From IMG/VR virus record IMGVR_UViG_3300030328_003703, positions 1-35,304 of that record: DNA of 35,304 bases; one strand, 5' to 3'. Under the pieces are notes generated by a model. That model had not been told where the DNA came from. It made no database searches and was given only the letters and a program-made list of their open reading frames with translations. Each line of letters starts with the position of its first letter. The first letter of the stretch is position 1. The DNA is from a virus. The translations under genes were made by a program, and so were the position numbers. Below, piece after piece: positions 1-8,490 of this stretch.

Positions 1-129
1 ATTATTTCCACTACCACTCATATCAGTCCAAGTAGTTGCACTACTCGAAGTATAACTCTTGGTATTTGCTGCATCTAAACACAATACAAGATTGTCAATA
101 ACTATTCGAGGGTTATATTCTGTTGCCAT
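1..129 (-). CDS. LamG/ConA-like adhesin paralogue, N-terminus only (cut by window edge)
   Basis: The first 43 codons of a gene that runs off the left end. The start is the ATG at 129, which overlaps the TAA of the preceding LamG gene by one base (TAATG), so the two are translationally coupled. The peptide begins MATEYNPRIV and continues IDNLVLCLDAANTKSY, followed by TTWTDMSGSGNN. This head is typical of phage LamG/concanavalin-like fibre proteins (LVLxLDAxNxxSY, then WxDxSGxGN). It is clearly paralogous to the N-terminus of the neighbour at 129..821. Role inferred: a surface-binding module on a tail or fibre structure. The rest of the domain is not visible, so length and fold completeness are unknown. 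Confidence 0.8.
   Translation of the reverse strand, partial: MATEYNPRIVIDNLVLCLDAANTKSYTSSSATTWTDMSGSGNN
52..106 (-). repeat. 55-bp near-identical direct repeat, copy 1 (LamG gene head)
   Basis: This stretch matches 744..798 at 53 of 55 positions by eye; the two differences are G/C and A/G. It encodes the IxDNLVLCLDAxNTKSY segment of the partial LamG gene. The flanks of the two copies diverge at once, so identity is confined to the N-terminal head. Confidence 0.85.
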
Positions 130-821
130 TATAATCCATATCTCCCTTTAAGTGCATTATGGTTTTGTTTTACTTCTGCTGCTGTTAGTGCTCTATTGTA
201 TATCATATAAAATCCTATTAAACCAGGATACCAATATGGATTTCCTCCTTCTGCAAATCTACCCATCTTAAAAGCCCGATTTAAATCACTATCTATTGTA
301 ATAGAGGTAGAAGAAGCAAATTGAGTAGTATTATTGTACAATGAAGCTGTATTATTCCCTTTATCATAATTAAACGTAACTGATTGCCATACACCATTAG
401 TAATAGTATTTGTACCACTATTAATATTAGTTCCTGAAGAACCATTTCCATACTCTAGGTACATTTTATTATCAGATGTATTCCACGCATTTAAAAAACA
501 AGTAATACCATCACCAGATCCACCAGGAGCAGTATTTCCAAATAATGTTCTTATAGTACCATAACTTGTTGGATTGATAAAAGCAAATAAAGAAAATGCC
601 GTTCCAAAATCATATTGATCAAATTGTATATAATCATTTGATCCATCAAAAGAAAAATGCTTAGGGCTGCTACTTACATATGTTGCTCCTTCAATTGTAC
701 CATCATTATCACCCATCATATCATTCCAAGTTCCAGTACCAGGATAACTCTTGGTATTTCCTGCATCTAAACACAATACAAGATTGTCAGTAACTATTTT
801 TGGTGAATGTACAAGTGCCAT
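129..821 (-). CDS. LamG/ConA-like lectin-fold tail or fibre protein
   Basis: A 230-aa protein with a Laminin-G/concanavalin-like (jelly-roll) architecture. The head NLVLCLDAGNTKSYPGTG and the following WNDMMGDND (residues about 13-40) are the usual entry to this family. HFSFDGSNDYIQF (about 55-67) is the first core strand with the FDGxNDY motif. GVWQSVTFNYD (about 143-153) is the central strand. The end GLIGFYMIYNRALTAAEVKQ then HNALKGRYGL (about 201-230) is the classic closing strand plus helix. No signal peptide is seen. It probably binds host glycans or decorates a fibre. It sits just downstream of the S74 fibre (4-bp gap) and overlaps a second LamG gene by one base, so the three form a host-recognition block. 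Homologues are common in marine phages; the ligand cannot be read from sequence. Confidence 0.85.
   Translation of the reverse strand: MALVHSPKIVTDNLVLCLDAGNTKSYPGTGTWNDMMGDNDGTIEGATYVSSSPKHFSFDGSNDYIQFDQYDFGTAFSLFAFINPTSYGTIRTLFGNTAPGGSGDGITCFLNAWNTSDNKMYLEYGNGSSGTNINSGTNTITNGVWQSVTFNYDKGNNTASLYNNTTQFASSTSITIDSDLNRAFKMGRFAEGGNPYWYPGLIGFYMIYNRALTAAEVKQNHNALKGRYGL
744..798 (-). repeat. 55-bp near-identical direct repeat, copy 2 (LamG gene head)
   Basis: Second copy of the repeat at 52..106, 692 bp away, in the same frame and at the same position in the gene (encoding TDNLVLCLDAGNTKSY). It is long enough to be a substrate for homologous recombination between the two LamG genes. Confidence 0.85.
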
Positions 822-825
822 AATA

Positions 826-3800
826 TTATTCTAATTTAGAAAGTCTTTGATTTAGATTATCTATCTGAGTTTGCTGCTCCTTGACTGCCTCAATTAATAA
901 TCCAATCAATCCATTATAATTAACCGTCTTAGGATCATCACCACGAACCAATTCTGGTAATATATCTTCTAATTGATCAGCAATAACACCAAGTGCTGGT
1001 ATATTATTTTCCTTCCAATTAAATGATACACCCTCAATCTGTATAACCTTGGCAAGTGGAGCTCCAATAGGTTTAATATTAGTTTTAAGTCTAATATCAG
1101 ATGTGGCATCAAAATCAGTGGCAGTTGCAACACCAGTAATTTTTATATCTCCTACAACATGAAGTTTTGATGTTGGATTTGTGATTCCTAATCCAATATT
1201 TTCACTAGCACTATAAGGTGCTAATTGAATTGTACCATCAGCATCAACATCTATGGATGGTATGCCAGTAATATCATTAACAGAGAATATAGAACCTGAT
1301 GAGAGACTATTGGTTACAGAGAATAATCTTCCTTCTGAACCCTGAACCACTACCGCAGTGGATGCAGTACCAACATCAACCGTAAGAGTTGCATCAGATA
1401 CTGCAGTAGTTCCAATACCAATATTATCACCAATAGTAGCAGGATGGATACCACCAGAAACAGTTGTCCATTTACTGCTACCACCACCTCCACCAGCAGT
1501 TGCCCAAGTATTATCTCCTCTTAAGAATACAGTATTATCAGCCGTTCCAGAACCAAGTCTTGCTGTTGGAACAGTACCTGATGCTAAGTTAGTTGCATTA
1601 AGTGATGTAAGGTTAACACCAGAACCCTTAAATGTAGTGGCAGTAACAGCACCAGAAACCCATACGTCGGTAGCAGTAGCAAATCCAACTGTGGTGATAC
1701 CAGTTACATTAATACCAGTATCATTAACCTCTAATTTTGTAGTACCCGACGTATCTTTAAATTCTAAATTTCCATTATTACGCAGTATAACTCTATTATT
1801 ACTGGTGCTGTCACTTAGGTATAGAGTTGAACCAATTGTGACTGCATTAACTCCTGCTGTATGGCCAATTATAAAATCATTATCTTCACCAAAATATAAA
1901 AATTTGTCATCTCCAAAATAAGCATGATTCTGGAAAGTAGAAAGACCAGATACCCGTAAAGTATCAGTCTCAACATGTCCCGTTACATCAATACCATGAG
2001 TTGTGGTTTTTATCTTCTCACTTCCATAATTATAAAGAATCGCTTCACCAGTTGAACCGTCTGCCTTAAAATAATTTGTTGTACCACCACTACCATTATC
2101 ACTACTAATATCTACATCAAGATCATTAGCATAGTTTGTTATTTGTATATTACCAGTCGTCTCCTGTATTTGAAGATTAGCTCCAGTATGTTTAATTTTG
2201 CCATCATCATCAGTACCAAATAATACCGATATATTATCAGGTACATTAATATCACTAGAGAATGTAGATACACCAGTTACATTAAAGTTTCTACCAACTC
2301 TTACATCTTCTTGAGCAGTTATAATACCAACCGAGTCTATATTCGTTACATCTTCATATGTTAGTGTTCCACCTATTGATACATCACCAGTTACACTTAA
2401 AGAATTAAGAGTTCCAAGTGATGTAATGTTAGTTTGTGCAGCAGTTTGAATAGTACCTTCTAAGTTCCCTTTAAAAGTGGTAGCAGTTAAAATACCCGAT
2501 ACAGTTACACCATCTTGATTTACGGTTAGTATTCCAACAGGAGTACTAGTACCATCTCCAGCGTACAACTTAGTTATACCCTCCTTACCTGGTATTAACT
2601 CAATTTCATTAATCTTATTTGTATTAGCTTGACCTATTGTAATTACATCAGCCTGTTTTTCTAGAAGTCTTATTAACCAACCTCCAGAAGATTCATGGGT
2701 GTAAATAGCTTGACCCTCATCTATAACTAATGCTGCATCTGTTTCATCATCACTACCACCATGAATTGGTCCAAAATTACCACCCGTTACATGGATAGTA
2801 GAAACCGTAACAATACCAGCACTAGCAGTGATAGCAGTTCCTACTTTAAGAGTATCAGTTACTAATGTAGTGGCACTAACAATACCAGCATTACCATAAA
2901 CACTTACACCAGTTCCAACTTGCAAATCTGCTAAAGGATTTGTGGTTCCAATACCAACATATGATGAGGTATTAATACCAGCATCAGTTTGGGCCCAAAG
3001 TCCAGCGGCTCCTCCACTAGAGTTAATAGTAACTTGTCCAGTAGCACCAGATATTGTTATATTCGAACCAGCAACAATAGAAGTTACAATTCCTGTTAGA
3101 TTTATACCAGAACCATAAAATGATGTAGCAGTTATTATTCCAGTAGTATTGATATTAACTGTAGTTCCTATACCTACAGGAGCTTCCTTTCCATCTTTAT
3201 CAGCAAATTCTATATTACCCGTTGATTCCGATTTCTTAATAGTAATAGCTGTAGTACCACTACCAATCTGTATTTCATCCAAACCTGTTAGTTTTTTGGC
3301 ACTTGGATCAAGAGTAATTGATGCTTCACCAACAGTTAAAATACCAGTGATTCTAGCATCTCCTTGAACATATAAAGAATAACCATCTTTAGCTGTAGTT
3401 CCTATTCCTACACTCTTTGTAGTACTAATACCAACATCATCAATAGCCCAAGTTCCACCTACACCTGTGGATCCTCCACCACCACTAGCAGTAACAACAC
3501 CATCACCATCTATTGATAATCCACTACCAATCTTAATACCACCAAGAGTTCCAGCAGCTGCAGTAGGCAATTCATATCCACCACCAGAAGTTGTTGCAAA
3601 TACAAAATTCTTTCCTGCTGGTTGTGATGTATCTACTTTAAGAAACTTTCCATTATAATCACTTAAATTAGTAGCAATACCAACAATATCATCAAGGTAT
3701 TGTAATTGTGTTTCACCACCTCCACCAAGAGTTGATAACTGTTGTTGAATACGATTGATGAATACTCTATAATGTTCTTGTAATTGATCAAGAGTAACAA

Positions 3801-4935
3801 AATTTTTATTGAGTGGAGTTAATGTATCAGAATTATTAGTTTCTGGTGTTATATTAAGAATACCTTCACTTAAAATATCTTTTTCACTAAACTTTTCAAA
3901 AACTTCTTCAAGATATTTAATTTTATCAGTAAGTTTAGAATTCTGTCTTTCTAATTCATCTAAATTAAGTCTTTTAAGTGTAGAACGAACTTCTCCTTGA
4001 ATTTTTTCAATATAATTATTATTTTCTTTTAGATGAGATTCATTTCTAATTATTTCTATTTCTAATCCAGAAACTTTTTTAGTTACTTCATTTTTATAAT
4101 TCTCACTAGTTTCTAAATCTTCAATAATATTTTTCTTAAGATTTTTTACTTCCTTAATTTTTTTCTGTAAATTCTTAAATAAACTGTCCTTATTATCTCT
4201 AACACCATCAATTTCAATTTCTATCTTAGAAATTGTCTCATCTAAAGTATCTTTAAATTCATTTAAGTTATTTTCAGATTTTAATTTATTATCAACAATA
4301 AATTCTCTATATTCAGCAATAGATTCTGTTTTTAAAGTTTTTATCTCCTTTTCTAAATCTTTATTTTTATTTTCAACTACAAGATTTATCTTCTCATCAA
4401 GAGTAGATAAAGTTTCTTCTTTTAATTGAGATACCGATTCCTTTTTAAAATCTTCTACAGAATCTTCAATTCCCTCAATAATATTGTTAATTTTTTCTTT
4501 AAATTCTTTAAGATGATTTGATGATCTTAATTCAGATTCTACAACTACTGATTTATATTTTGGAACTTCTATTTCAACAAACTCATTTATTTGTTCTGTT
4601 AACCCAGAAACATCACCCTGAATTTGTAATAAATCCTTTTTATTAATACTTTTTACATCATCCTTTAATTTATTAATACTTTCTTCAAGTAAGAAAGTAT
4701 AAGCCATCATTGAATTATCAAGATCTTCTTTTTTAATAAAATCTTGTATTTCTGATTTAATATCTTCTACACAATTTATAGTATCTGCTAAATTATCTAA
4801 TTTGGATAAATTATTTTTATAGGCATCAAAAGCCTCAGAAAAAGACTGTAATTCTGGTCTTTTTACTAATTCATGAATAGTATCGTCTGATTTATTATCC
4901 TCACGAAAAAAATCTGAGGGTTTCTTTAGTGCCAT
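826..4935 (-). CDS. Tail fibre/spike with N-terminal coiled coil and C-terminal S74 chaperone
   Basis: A 1369-aa fibre protein in three parts. Residues 1 to about 350 are charged (Lys/Glu/Asp/Leu) and read as a long coiled coil, probably a trimeric stalk or virion attachment. Residues about 400-1270 are Gly/Thr/Ser/Ile-rich beta repeats: recurring VSGxxTATTFKG, VTGxSTF and GIGTT units, plus the common fibre motif ASGTVPTARLGSG and FLRGDNTWA. Residues 1279-1369 are a Peptidase_S74 intramolecular chaperone starting SDIRLKTNI and ending in a Leu/Gln-rich helix. It starts 3 bp after gp16, in a place where T4 has no fibre gene. Expected role: receptor binding, with self-cleavage after trimer folding. 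Long-tail-fibre, side-fibre and spike cannot be distinguished from sequence. Confidence 0.9.
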   Translation of the reverse strand: MALKKPSDFFREDNKSDDTIHELVKRPELQSFSEAFDAYKNNLSKLDNLADTINCVEDIKSEIQDFIKKEDLDNSMMAYTFLLEESINKLKDDVKSINKKDLLQIQGDVSGLTEQINEFVEIEVPKYKSVVVESELRSSNHLKEFKEKINNIIEGIEDSVEDFKKESVSQLKEETLSTLDEKINLVVENKNKDLEKEIKTLKTESIAEYREFIVDNKLKSENNLNEFKDTLDETISKIEIEIDGVRDNKDSLFKNLQKKIKEVKNLKKNIIEDLETSENYKNEVTKKVSGLEIEIIRNESHLKENNNYIEKIQGEVRSTLKRLNLDELERQNSKLTDKIKYLEEVFEKFSEKDILSEGILNITPETNNSDTLTPLNKNFVTLDQLQEHYRVFINRIQQQLSTLGGGGETQLQYLDDIVGIATNLSDYNGKFLKVDTSQPAGKNFVFATTSGGGYELPTAAAGTLGGIKIGSGLSIDGDGVVTASGGGGSTGVGGTWAIDDVGISTTKSVGIGTTAKDGYSLYVQGDARITGILTVGEASITLDPSAKKLTGLDEIQIGSGTTAITIKKSESTGNIEFADKDGKEAPVGIGTTVNINTTGIITATSFYGSGINLTGIVTSIVAGSNITISGATGQVTINSSGGAAGLWAQTDAGINTSSYVGIGTTNPLADLQVGTGVSVYGNAGIVSATTLVTDTLKVGTAITASAGIVTVSTIHVTGGNFGPIHGGSDDETDAALVIDEGQAIYTHESSGGWLIRLLEKQADVITIGQANTNKINEIELIPGKEGITKLYAGDGTSTPVGILTVNQDGVTVSGILTATTFKGNLEGTIQTAAQTNITSLGTLNSLSVTGDVSIGGTLTYEDVTNIDSVGIITAQEDVRVGRNFNVTGVSTFSSDINVPDNISVLFGTDDDGKIKHTGANLQIQETTGNIQITNYANDLDVDISSDNGSGGTTNYFKADGSTGEAILYNYGSEKIKTTTHGIDVTGHVETDTLRVSGLSTFQNHAYFGDDKFLYFGEDNDFIIGHTAGVNAVTIGSTLYLSDSTSNNRVILRNNGNLEFKDTSGTTKLEVNDTGINVTGITTVGFATATDVWVSGAVTATTFKGSGVNLTSLNATNLASGTVPTARLGSGTADNTVFLRGDNTWATAGGGGGSSKWTTVSGGIHPATIGDNIGIGTTAVSDATLTVDVGTASTAVVVQGSEGRLFSVTNSLSSGSIFSVNDITGIPSIDVDADGTIQLAPYSASENIGLGITNPTSKLHVVGDIKITGVATATDFDATSDIRLKTNIKPIGAPLAKVIQIEGVSFNWKENNIPALGVIADQLEDILPELVRGDDPKTVNYNGLIGLLIEAVKEQQTQIDNLNQRLSKLE
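829..1101 (-). other. Peptidase_S74 intramolecular chaperone domain of the fibre
   Basis: The coding segment for residues 1279-1369. The motif Ser1279-Asp-Ile-Arg-Leu-Lys1284 has the Ser(+5)Lys spacing of the known S74 catalytic dyad (Ser911/Lys916 in endosialidase NF). Cleavage is expected just before Ser1279. The segment FNWKE followed by LGVIADQLEDILPELV is the conserved body of the family, and the final EAVKEQQTQIDNLNQRL helix is the terminal coiled coil of the released trimer. Confidence 0.88.
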
Positions 4936-4938
4936 TAT

Positions 4939-5388
4939 TTAATTGTTTTTATTATCAGTCTGTGTATTATTATTTAGAAACCCTTTTTTAAGTAGTTTTG
5001 AAAGTTCTGAAGTTGAACCAACAAATAGTGAATTATTAGTAACGGTATTTGGTTGTTTATTCATTTCCTCATCAACCTCCTTAACTTTCTTTTGCAATTC
5101 CATTAACTTATCAGTTGTATCAGCAACAGACTTAATAATCTGTCCTGCAACTTCATATGCTCTTGGACTTGCACTTTCACCCGCCAATTCCATTATACCA
5201 TTAAGAGACTCTTGCCCCTTTTCAATTAAAGAATATAAGTTAGCACGAGTATAATCATAATCATGCTTAATATCATCACTTACATTTTTTAATTGATCTT
5301 TTCGTTTTACACAACCATTTTCTGGTATAGTACTCACTTCTATACTGGTAGTATTGAGTGCTTCATCAATAGAATCATAACTAGACAT
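4939..5388 (-). CDS. 16: Terminase small subunit (T4 gp16-like)
   Basis: 149 aa, close to the 164 aa of T4 gp16. Landmarks match my recollection of the T4 protein in order: an acidic N-terminus leading to HDYDYTRANLYSLI (residues 42-55; T4 has DDYGVVRRN), SASPRAYEV in the central helix (72-80; T4 ADSPRHMEV), a Lys/Glu-rich helix (95-110), and LFVGSTSEL (121-129; T4 VFMGSPTEL). The family forms a ring that regulates the large terminase gp17 during headful packaging. It starts 3 bp after gp15 with an AAGGA sequence upstream. In T4, gene 17 follows directly; here a fibre gene follows instead and gp17 is not in the window. Confidence 0.9.
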   Translation of the reverse strand: MSSYDSIDEALNTTSIEVSTIPENGCVKRKDQLKNVSDDIKHDYDYTRANLYSLIEKGQESLNGIMELAGESASPRAYEVAGQIIKSVADTTDKLMELQKKVKEVDEEMNKQPNTVTNNSLFVGSTSELSKLLKKGFLNNNTQTDNKNN

Positions 5389-5391
5389 GAT

Positions 5392-6189
5392 TTAAATATC
5401 CTTTCCTTGTGTTGGACTATAAGTCTTACTATCACTAAAATCAGTCCAAGTTTCACTAAATCCAAAGTCGTCAGCAGGTCCAGCATCAGCAGGAACTGGT
5501 GTTGCAGTATATCTCATTTCCCTCTTAGCAGTCTTAGTATCCGTACTTGTATATAAATCAGTCTGTACTTTTCTAATAAGTCCATCTGTAGTATCTGCAA
5601 TAGGGCCGAATAGATATGTTTTTGCAGTAAAATTAAATGTATATATTAGTGCTCTTCTAGTAGAAAAATCACCCTCATAATCATCTTGAAATGATATATT
5701 ATCCAATACAAGTGCTATATCTCTTTTTTCCCCAATAGAACTAACTAAATCTACTGTTAAATTGAATGAAGGTTGAAAATATGGTAAAATCTGCTCTACA
5801 ATTTGTAGTGCATCATCATTTAATTTTGTAAAAACATTTAACTCAAATCCAACATTATATGGAACAGGCATATAAACCTTTTTTAAATTAGTTCCATCAG
5901 ATGTCTTAAATGTCTGAGTAACACCTGCTTTTCTAGTTGAATCATAAGTAACATTATTCATCTCAAACGACATTCTAGGTAACGTAGTTTGAACTGGTTT
6001 ATTTAAATCTGCCTGTTGTTCAAGTCTTGCAAGAAATTTTTGTGCAGGTCCGTATGATAATGGAATTTTAATTTCACTATAATTACCACCAGAAGAATCT
6101 TTATGACGAATATTTATATCATTAAAAACAGTACCAAAAGCAATAATGGTTTTTCTAATAATTTCGTGGTAATAATAAGTTCCTAACAT
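5392..6189 (-). CDS. 15: Tail sheath stabiliser/terminator (T4 gp15-like)
   Basis: 265 aa compared with 272 in T4. The segment DDALQIVEQILPYFQPSFN (residues 125-143) is almost identical to the T4 gp15 signature as I remember it. LPRMSFEM (70-77) and the late GLIRKVQTDLYT also fit. The protein forms a hexamer at the head-proximal end of the tail, capping the sheath and docking the tail to the neck. The start codon overlaps the gp14 stop by one base (TAATG). A TATAAATA sequence at 6111..6118 lies inside this gene and is probably just coding sequence. Confidence 0.93.
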   Translation of the reverse strand: MLGTYYYHEIIRKTIIAFGTVFNDINIRHKDSSGGNYSEIKIPLSYGPAQKFLARLEQQADLNKPVQTTLPRMSFEMNNVTYDSTRKAGVTQTFKTSDGTNLKKVYMPVPYNVGFELNVFTKLNDDALQIVEQILPYFQPSFNLTVDLVSSIGEKRDIALVLDNISFQDDYEGDFSTRRALIYTFNFTAKTYLFGPIADTTDGLIRKVQTDLYTSTDTKTAKREMRYTATPVPADAGPADDFGFSETWTDFSDSKTYSPTQGKDI

Positions 6190-7640
6190 TATACTTGTCC
6201 GAATGGATTTGATTCAGTGAAGTCCAAAATATCATCTGCTTCACTTTCGATTGTTTCGCTCTGGTCGTATTTATCCTCAAATTCAGCTGACTCAACATAA
6301 TCAACTGTATATTGTGCTGTAGAAGTAGATCCAATTGCAACATCTCCTGCAACAAATGTACCACTAGTTGTTCCTAATTTAAGAATATTGGTATCTTCAT
6401 CCCAACTCTTCACTCTACCCTTAGCACCAGAAATAGATCCAACAACAAGTTCATTAAATTTATATGTACCAGTACCAATAATTAATGGAGGAGATGCAAC
6501 TGTTGCGATTCCTGTTCCTGCAGTATATCCAATACCAGCATCAGAAAGAAGTATTTGAGTAACAGTATTTGCAATACTTACAACAGATCTACCAACAGCA
6601 GTTCCAATACCAGAAGTTGGTGTATTGAAATAAACTATAGGTTCGGTTGGATATCCACTACCAGAATTAGTAATTGATATTGTACCAATACCACTATCAG
6701 TAGTTACTAAAGTTGCAGTAGCAGCTGCACCAACACCATGAGTCTCTGTAATACCATTAGTTTGAGTAGATGTAGCACTAACAATAGTAACAGTGGGAAT
6801 TTCAGTATAACCTGCTCCTGGATTTGTTAATAATATTTCCTTTATGTAGGAATCAGGTGCGTCAGAGTTATCGGAATTAGATGGTGACGTTGTTATTGCA
6901 ACAGCAGTAGCATCTATACCACCTGGAGGTGCTGTACTAATTGAAACAGTTGGAGTTATTGAATAACCATAACCATCATGATTTAATATAATATTTCTAA
7001 TATATCCTGATGTAGTAGTTATTCCTAAAGTTGCAGTAGAACCTATAGAAATTAATTGCAAAGATGTCATATATCCTTGATCAACTAATACATCATCAAT
7101 TTCCTCACTAGTCGTACTGAGTTGATCCCATCCACCCATCTCATCTTCAAGTTCAAATAATTCACATTGTAGTTCATAAACATAATTTTTACCTAATTGA
7201 TAAAAAGGTTTTTCATGCTCTACAAACTTAACCTCAAAAATTCTTTTACCTAATGGAAAATATATTAAATCTCCTTCACGAGGTCTTGTAGTAACTTCTA
7301 CTTCACTAGCAGGTAATGTTGATAAAAATGGTGCAATAAAATCTTCAAACCTTTCTTTTGATATTGTTATTATTAATTCATCCTTTAAACTCATTCCAAA
7401 TTTAGTCATTATATCACCAGCACCCGTATACCCTTCATAGGTATTCACATATGCTTCTATAGCAAAATTATCATTAAAAGTGGATGACTCAAGTTCTCTG
7501 AAGAGTGTATCCTTCCTAACTATCTTTCGTGGTAAATAAGTTACTTCAACACCAAAAATTTTTAATTGTTCATTAATTAAATCCTGAACAAGTCGTTGTT
7601 CACTCTGAGATCCTTGTAAAAAATAAGAATTAAGAGCCAT
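6189..7640 (-). CDS. 14: Neck protein gp14 with inserted Gly-Tyr repeat region
   Basis: 483 aa, nearly twice T4 gp14 (256 aa). Residues 1-190 look like the conserved gp14 body: QRLVQDLINEQLKIFGVEVT, YLPRK, and EGDLIYFPLGKRIFEVKFV followed by KPFYQLGKNYVYELQCELFE. The ending DFTESNPFGQV (473-483) is also gp14-like. Between them lies a repetitive beta-rich insert (about 195-390) with four Gly-x-Gly-Tyr motifs: DGYGY (222), GAGY (275), GSGY (327) and GIGY (369), the first three each followed by a Pro-x-Val strand. gp14 joins gp13 to close the filled head and receive the tail. The insert probably projects from the neck as decoration. A TAGGA sequence precedes the start. Confidence 0.9.
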   Translation of the reverse strand: MALNSYFLQGSQSEQRLVQDLINEQLKIFGVEVTYLPRKIVRKDTLFRELESSTFNDNFAIEAYVNTYEGYTGAGDIMTKFGMSLKDELIITISKERFEDFIAPFLSTLPASEVEVTTRPREGDLIYFPLGKRIFEVKFVEHEKPFYQLGKNYVYELQCELFELEDEMGGWDQLSTTSEEIDDVLVDQGYMTSLQLISIGSTATLGITTTSGYIRNIILNHDGYGYSITPTVSISTAPPGGIDATAVAITTSPSNSDNSDAPDSYIKEILLTNPGAGYTEIPTVTIVSATSTQTNGITETHGVGAAATATLVTTDSGIGTISITNSGSGYPTEPIVYFNTPTSGIGTAVGRSVVSIANTVTQILLSDAGIGYTAGTGIATVASPPLIIGTGTYKFNELVVGSISGAKGRVKSWDEDTNILKLGTTSGTFVAGDVAIGSTSTAQYTVDYVESAEFEDKYDQSETIESEADDILDFTESNPFGQV

Positions 7641-7644
7641 AATA

Positions 7645-8490
7645 CTATCCTATCATATCTAAAGGTGGTACTTCATATTCAGAAGACATTTTTTCCCTGA
7701 TACTTTCAAGTTCTCTTTCAGCATCTTCATACATTTCTCTTCCATTCAATTCAACTCCACCAGGAAGTTTAACACCTCTAAATTTAATTAAATTTTGACC
7801 CCATTGACGTTTAATTAATTGTGTTAAGTATTTTTTTAAAAAACTATCATTATATACACCACTAAATTGATTAGGATCCAATGCCCTATAACAATCAATA
7901 ACTAACCAATTATCTGCAGTTTCAGAACCCCAATCAATATCCAAATATAATCTATCTTGTCTTTTATTAAATCTTATCTGCTTATCTGTAGATAATAAAA
8001 AATCAATATCTTCTAGGTATGTTTTTACCATAGAATATTGAAGTAAATTGATTGAATTAAATTGATATAAATCATTTAAAAATAATTGATATTTAATACT
8101 AAACATACCAGATGATATGGTACTACTATCAAATTTAAATACCTTTTCAATTCCTATTACAGCATCAGGAACTTGAATAAAATTTGAATTTTCATACCAA
8201 TTGGAAGTAATAGTTCCATATCCTGATATATTAGTTGATGTTGCATTTGTAGTTGCAATACCAACTCCAGATGTTCCTGATGCTTTTCCTCTATCTATAT
8301 CATCTTGCGATAATTTATATTTTAAAAACATTCTTTCAACACCATCAAAATGACGCTCATTGAAGAGTTGAAGAGCATCATCCACTGCGTCATCTATTTG
8401 ATCATCATCAACGTTAACCTCCAACACAGGAGCACCTAGCTGCCTTAGACAGTAATCTATCAATCCTTGTCTAGTACTTGGTTTAGCCAT
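7645..8490 (-). CDS. 13: Neck protein gp13
   Basis: 281 aa compared with 309 in T4. The N-terminus has the conserved pattern LIDYCLRQLGAPVLEVNVDD, then DAVDDALQLFNERHFDGVER (residues 10-53), matching the T4 LRRLGAP...ALELYGEYHFDG segment. The C-terminus has KLPGGVELNGREMYEDAERE (241-260), matching the T4 LPGGVTIDGQRLIEEA segment. gp13 forms the ring below the portal together with gp14. It is coupled to the upstream 71-aa ORF by a one-base TGATG overlap, with 4 bp to gp14. A short Ser/Thr/Gly-rich stretch (about 70-95) may be a loop insertion. Confidence 0.92.
   Translation of the reverse strand: MAKPSTRQGLIDYCLRQLGAPVLEVNVDDDQIDDAVDDALQLFNERHFDGVERMFLKYKLSQDDIDRGKASGTSGVGIATTNATSTNISGYGTITSNWYENSNFIQVPDAVIGIEKVFKFDSSTISSGMFSIKYQLFLNDLYQFNSINLLQYSMVKTYLEDIDFLLSTDKQIRFNKRQDRLYLDIDWGSETADNWLVIDCYRALDPNQFSGVYNDSFLKKYLTQLIKRQWGQNLIKFRGVKLPGGVELNGREMYEDAERELESIREKMSSEYEVPPLDMIG

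Noticed and set aside
1-821. Diversity-generating retroelement target in the LamG pair
   Set aside because: No reverse transcriptase, no template repeat and no adenine-biased variable region are visible; the repeat lies at the gene head, not in a C-terminal lectin loop.
1358-1921. Plus-strand open frame of 187 aa, Pro/Val/Thr-rich
   Set aside because: Antisense shadow of the Gly/Thr/Ile repeats of the fibre. The same Pro-rich style appears opposite every repeat gene (for example 18814-19350 and 10709-11011), and no family resemblance is seen.
6111-6118. TATAAATA on the minus strand
   Set aside because: It is inside gp15 coding sequence (Asp-Ile-Asn-Ile region), not before a gene start, so it is probably a chance match in AT-rich DNA.
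6155-6364. Minus-strand 69-aa frame
   Set aside because: Out-of-frame shadow across the gp14/gp15 junction, with low-complexity Leu/Gln/Asn composition.
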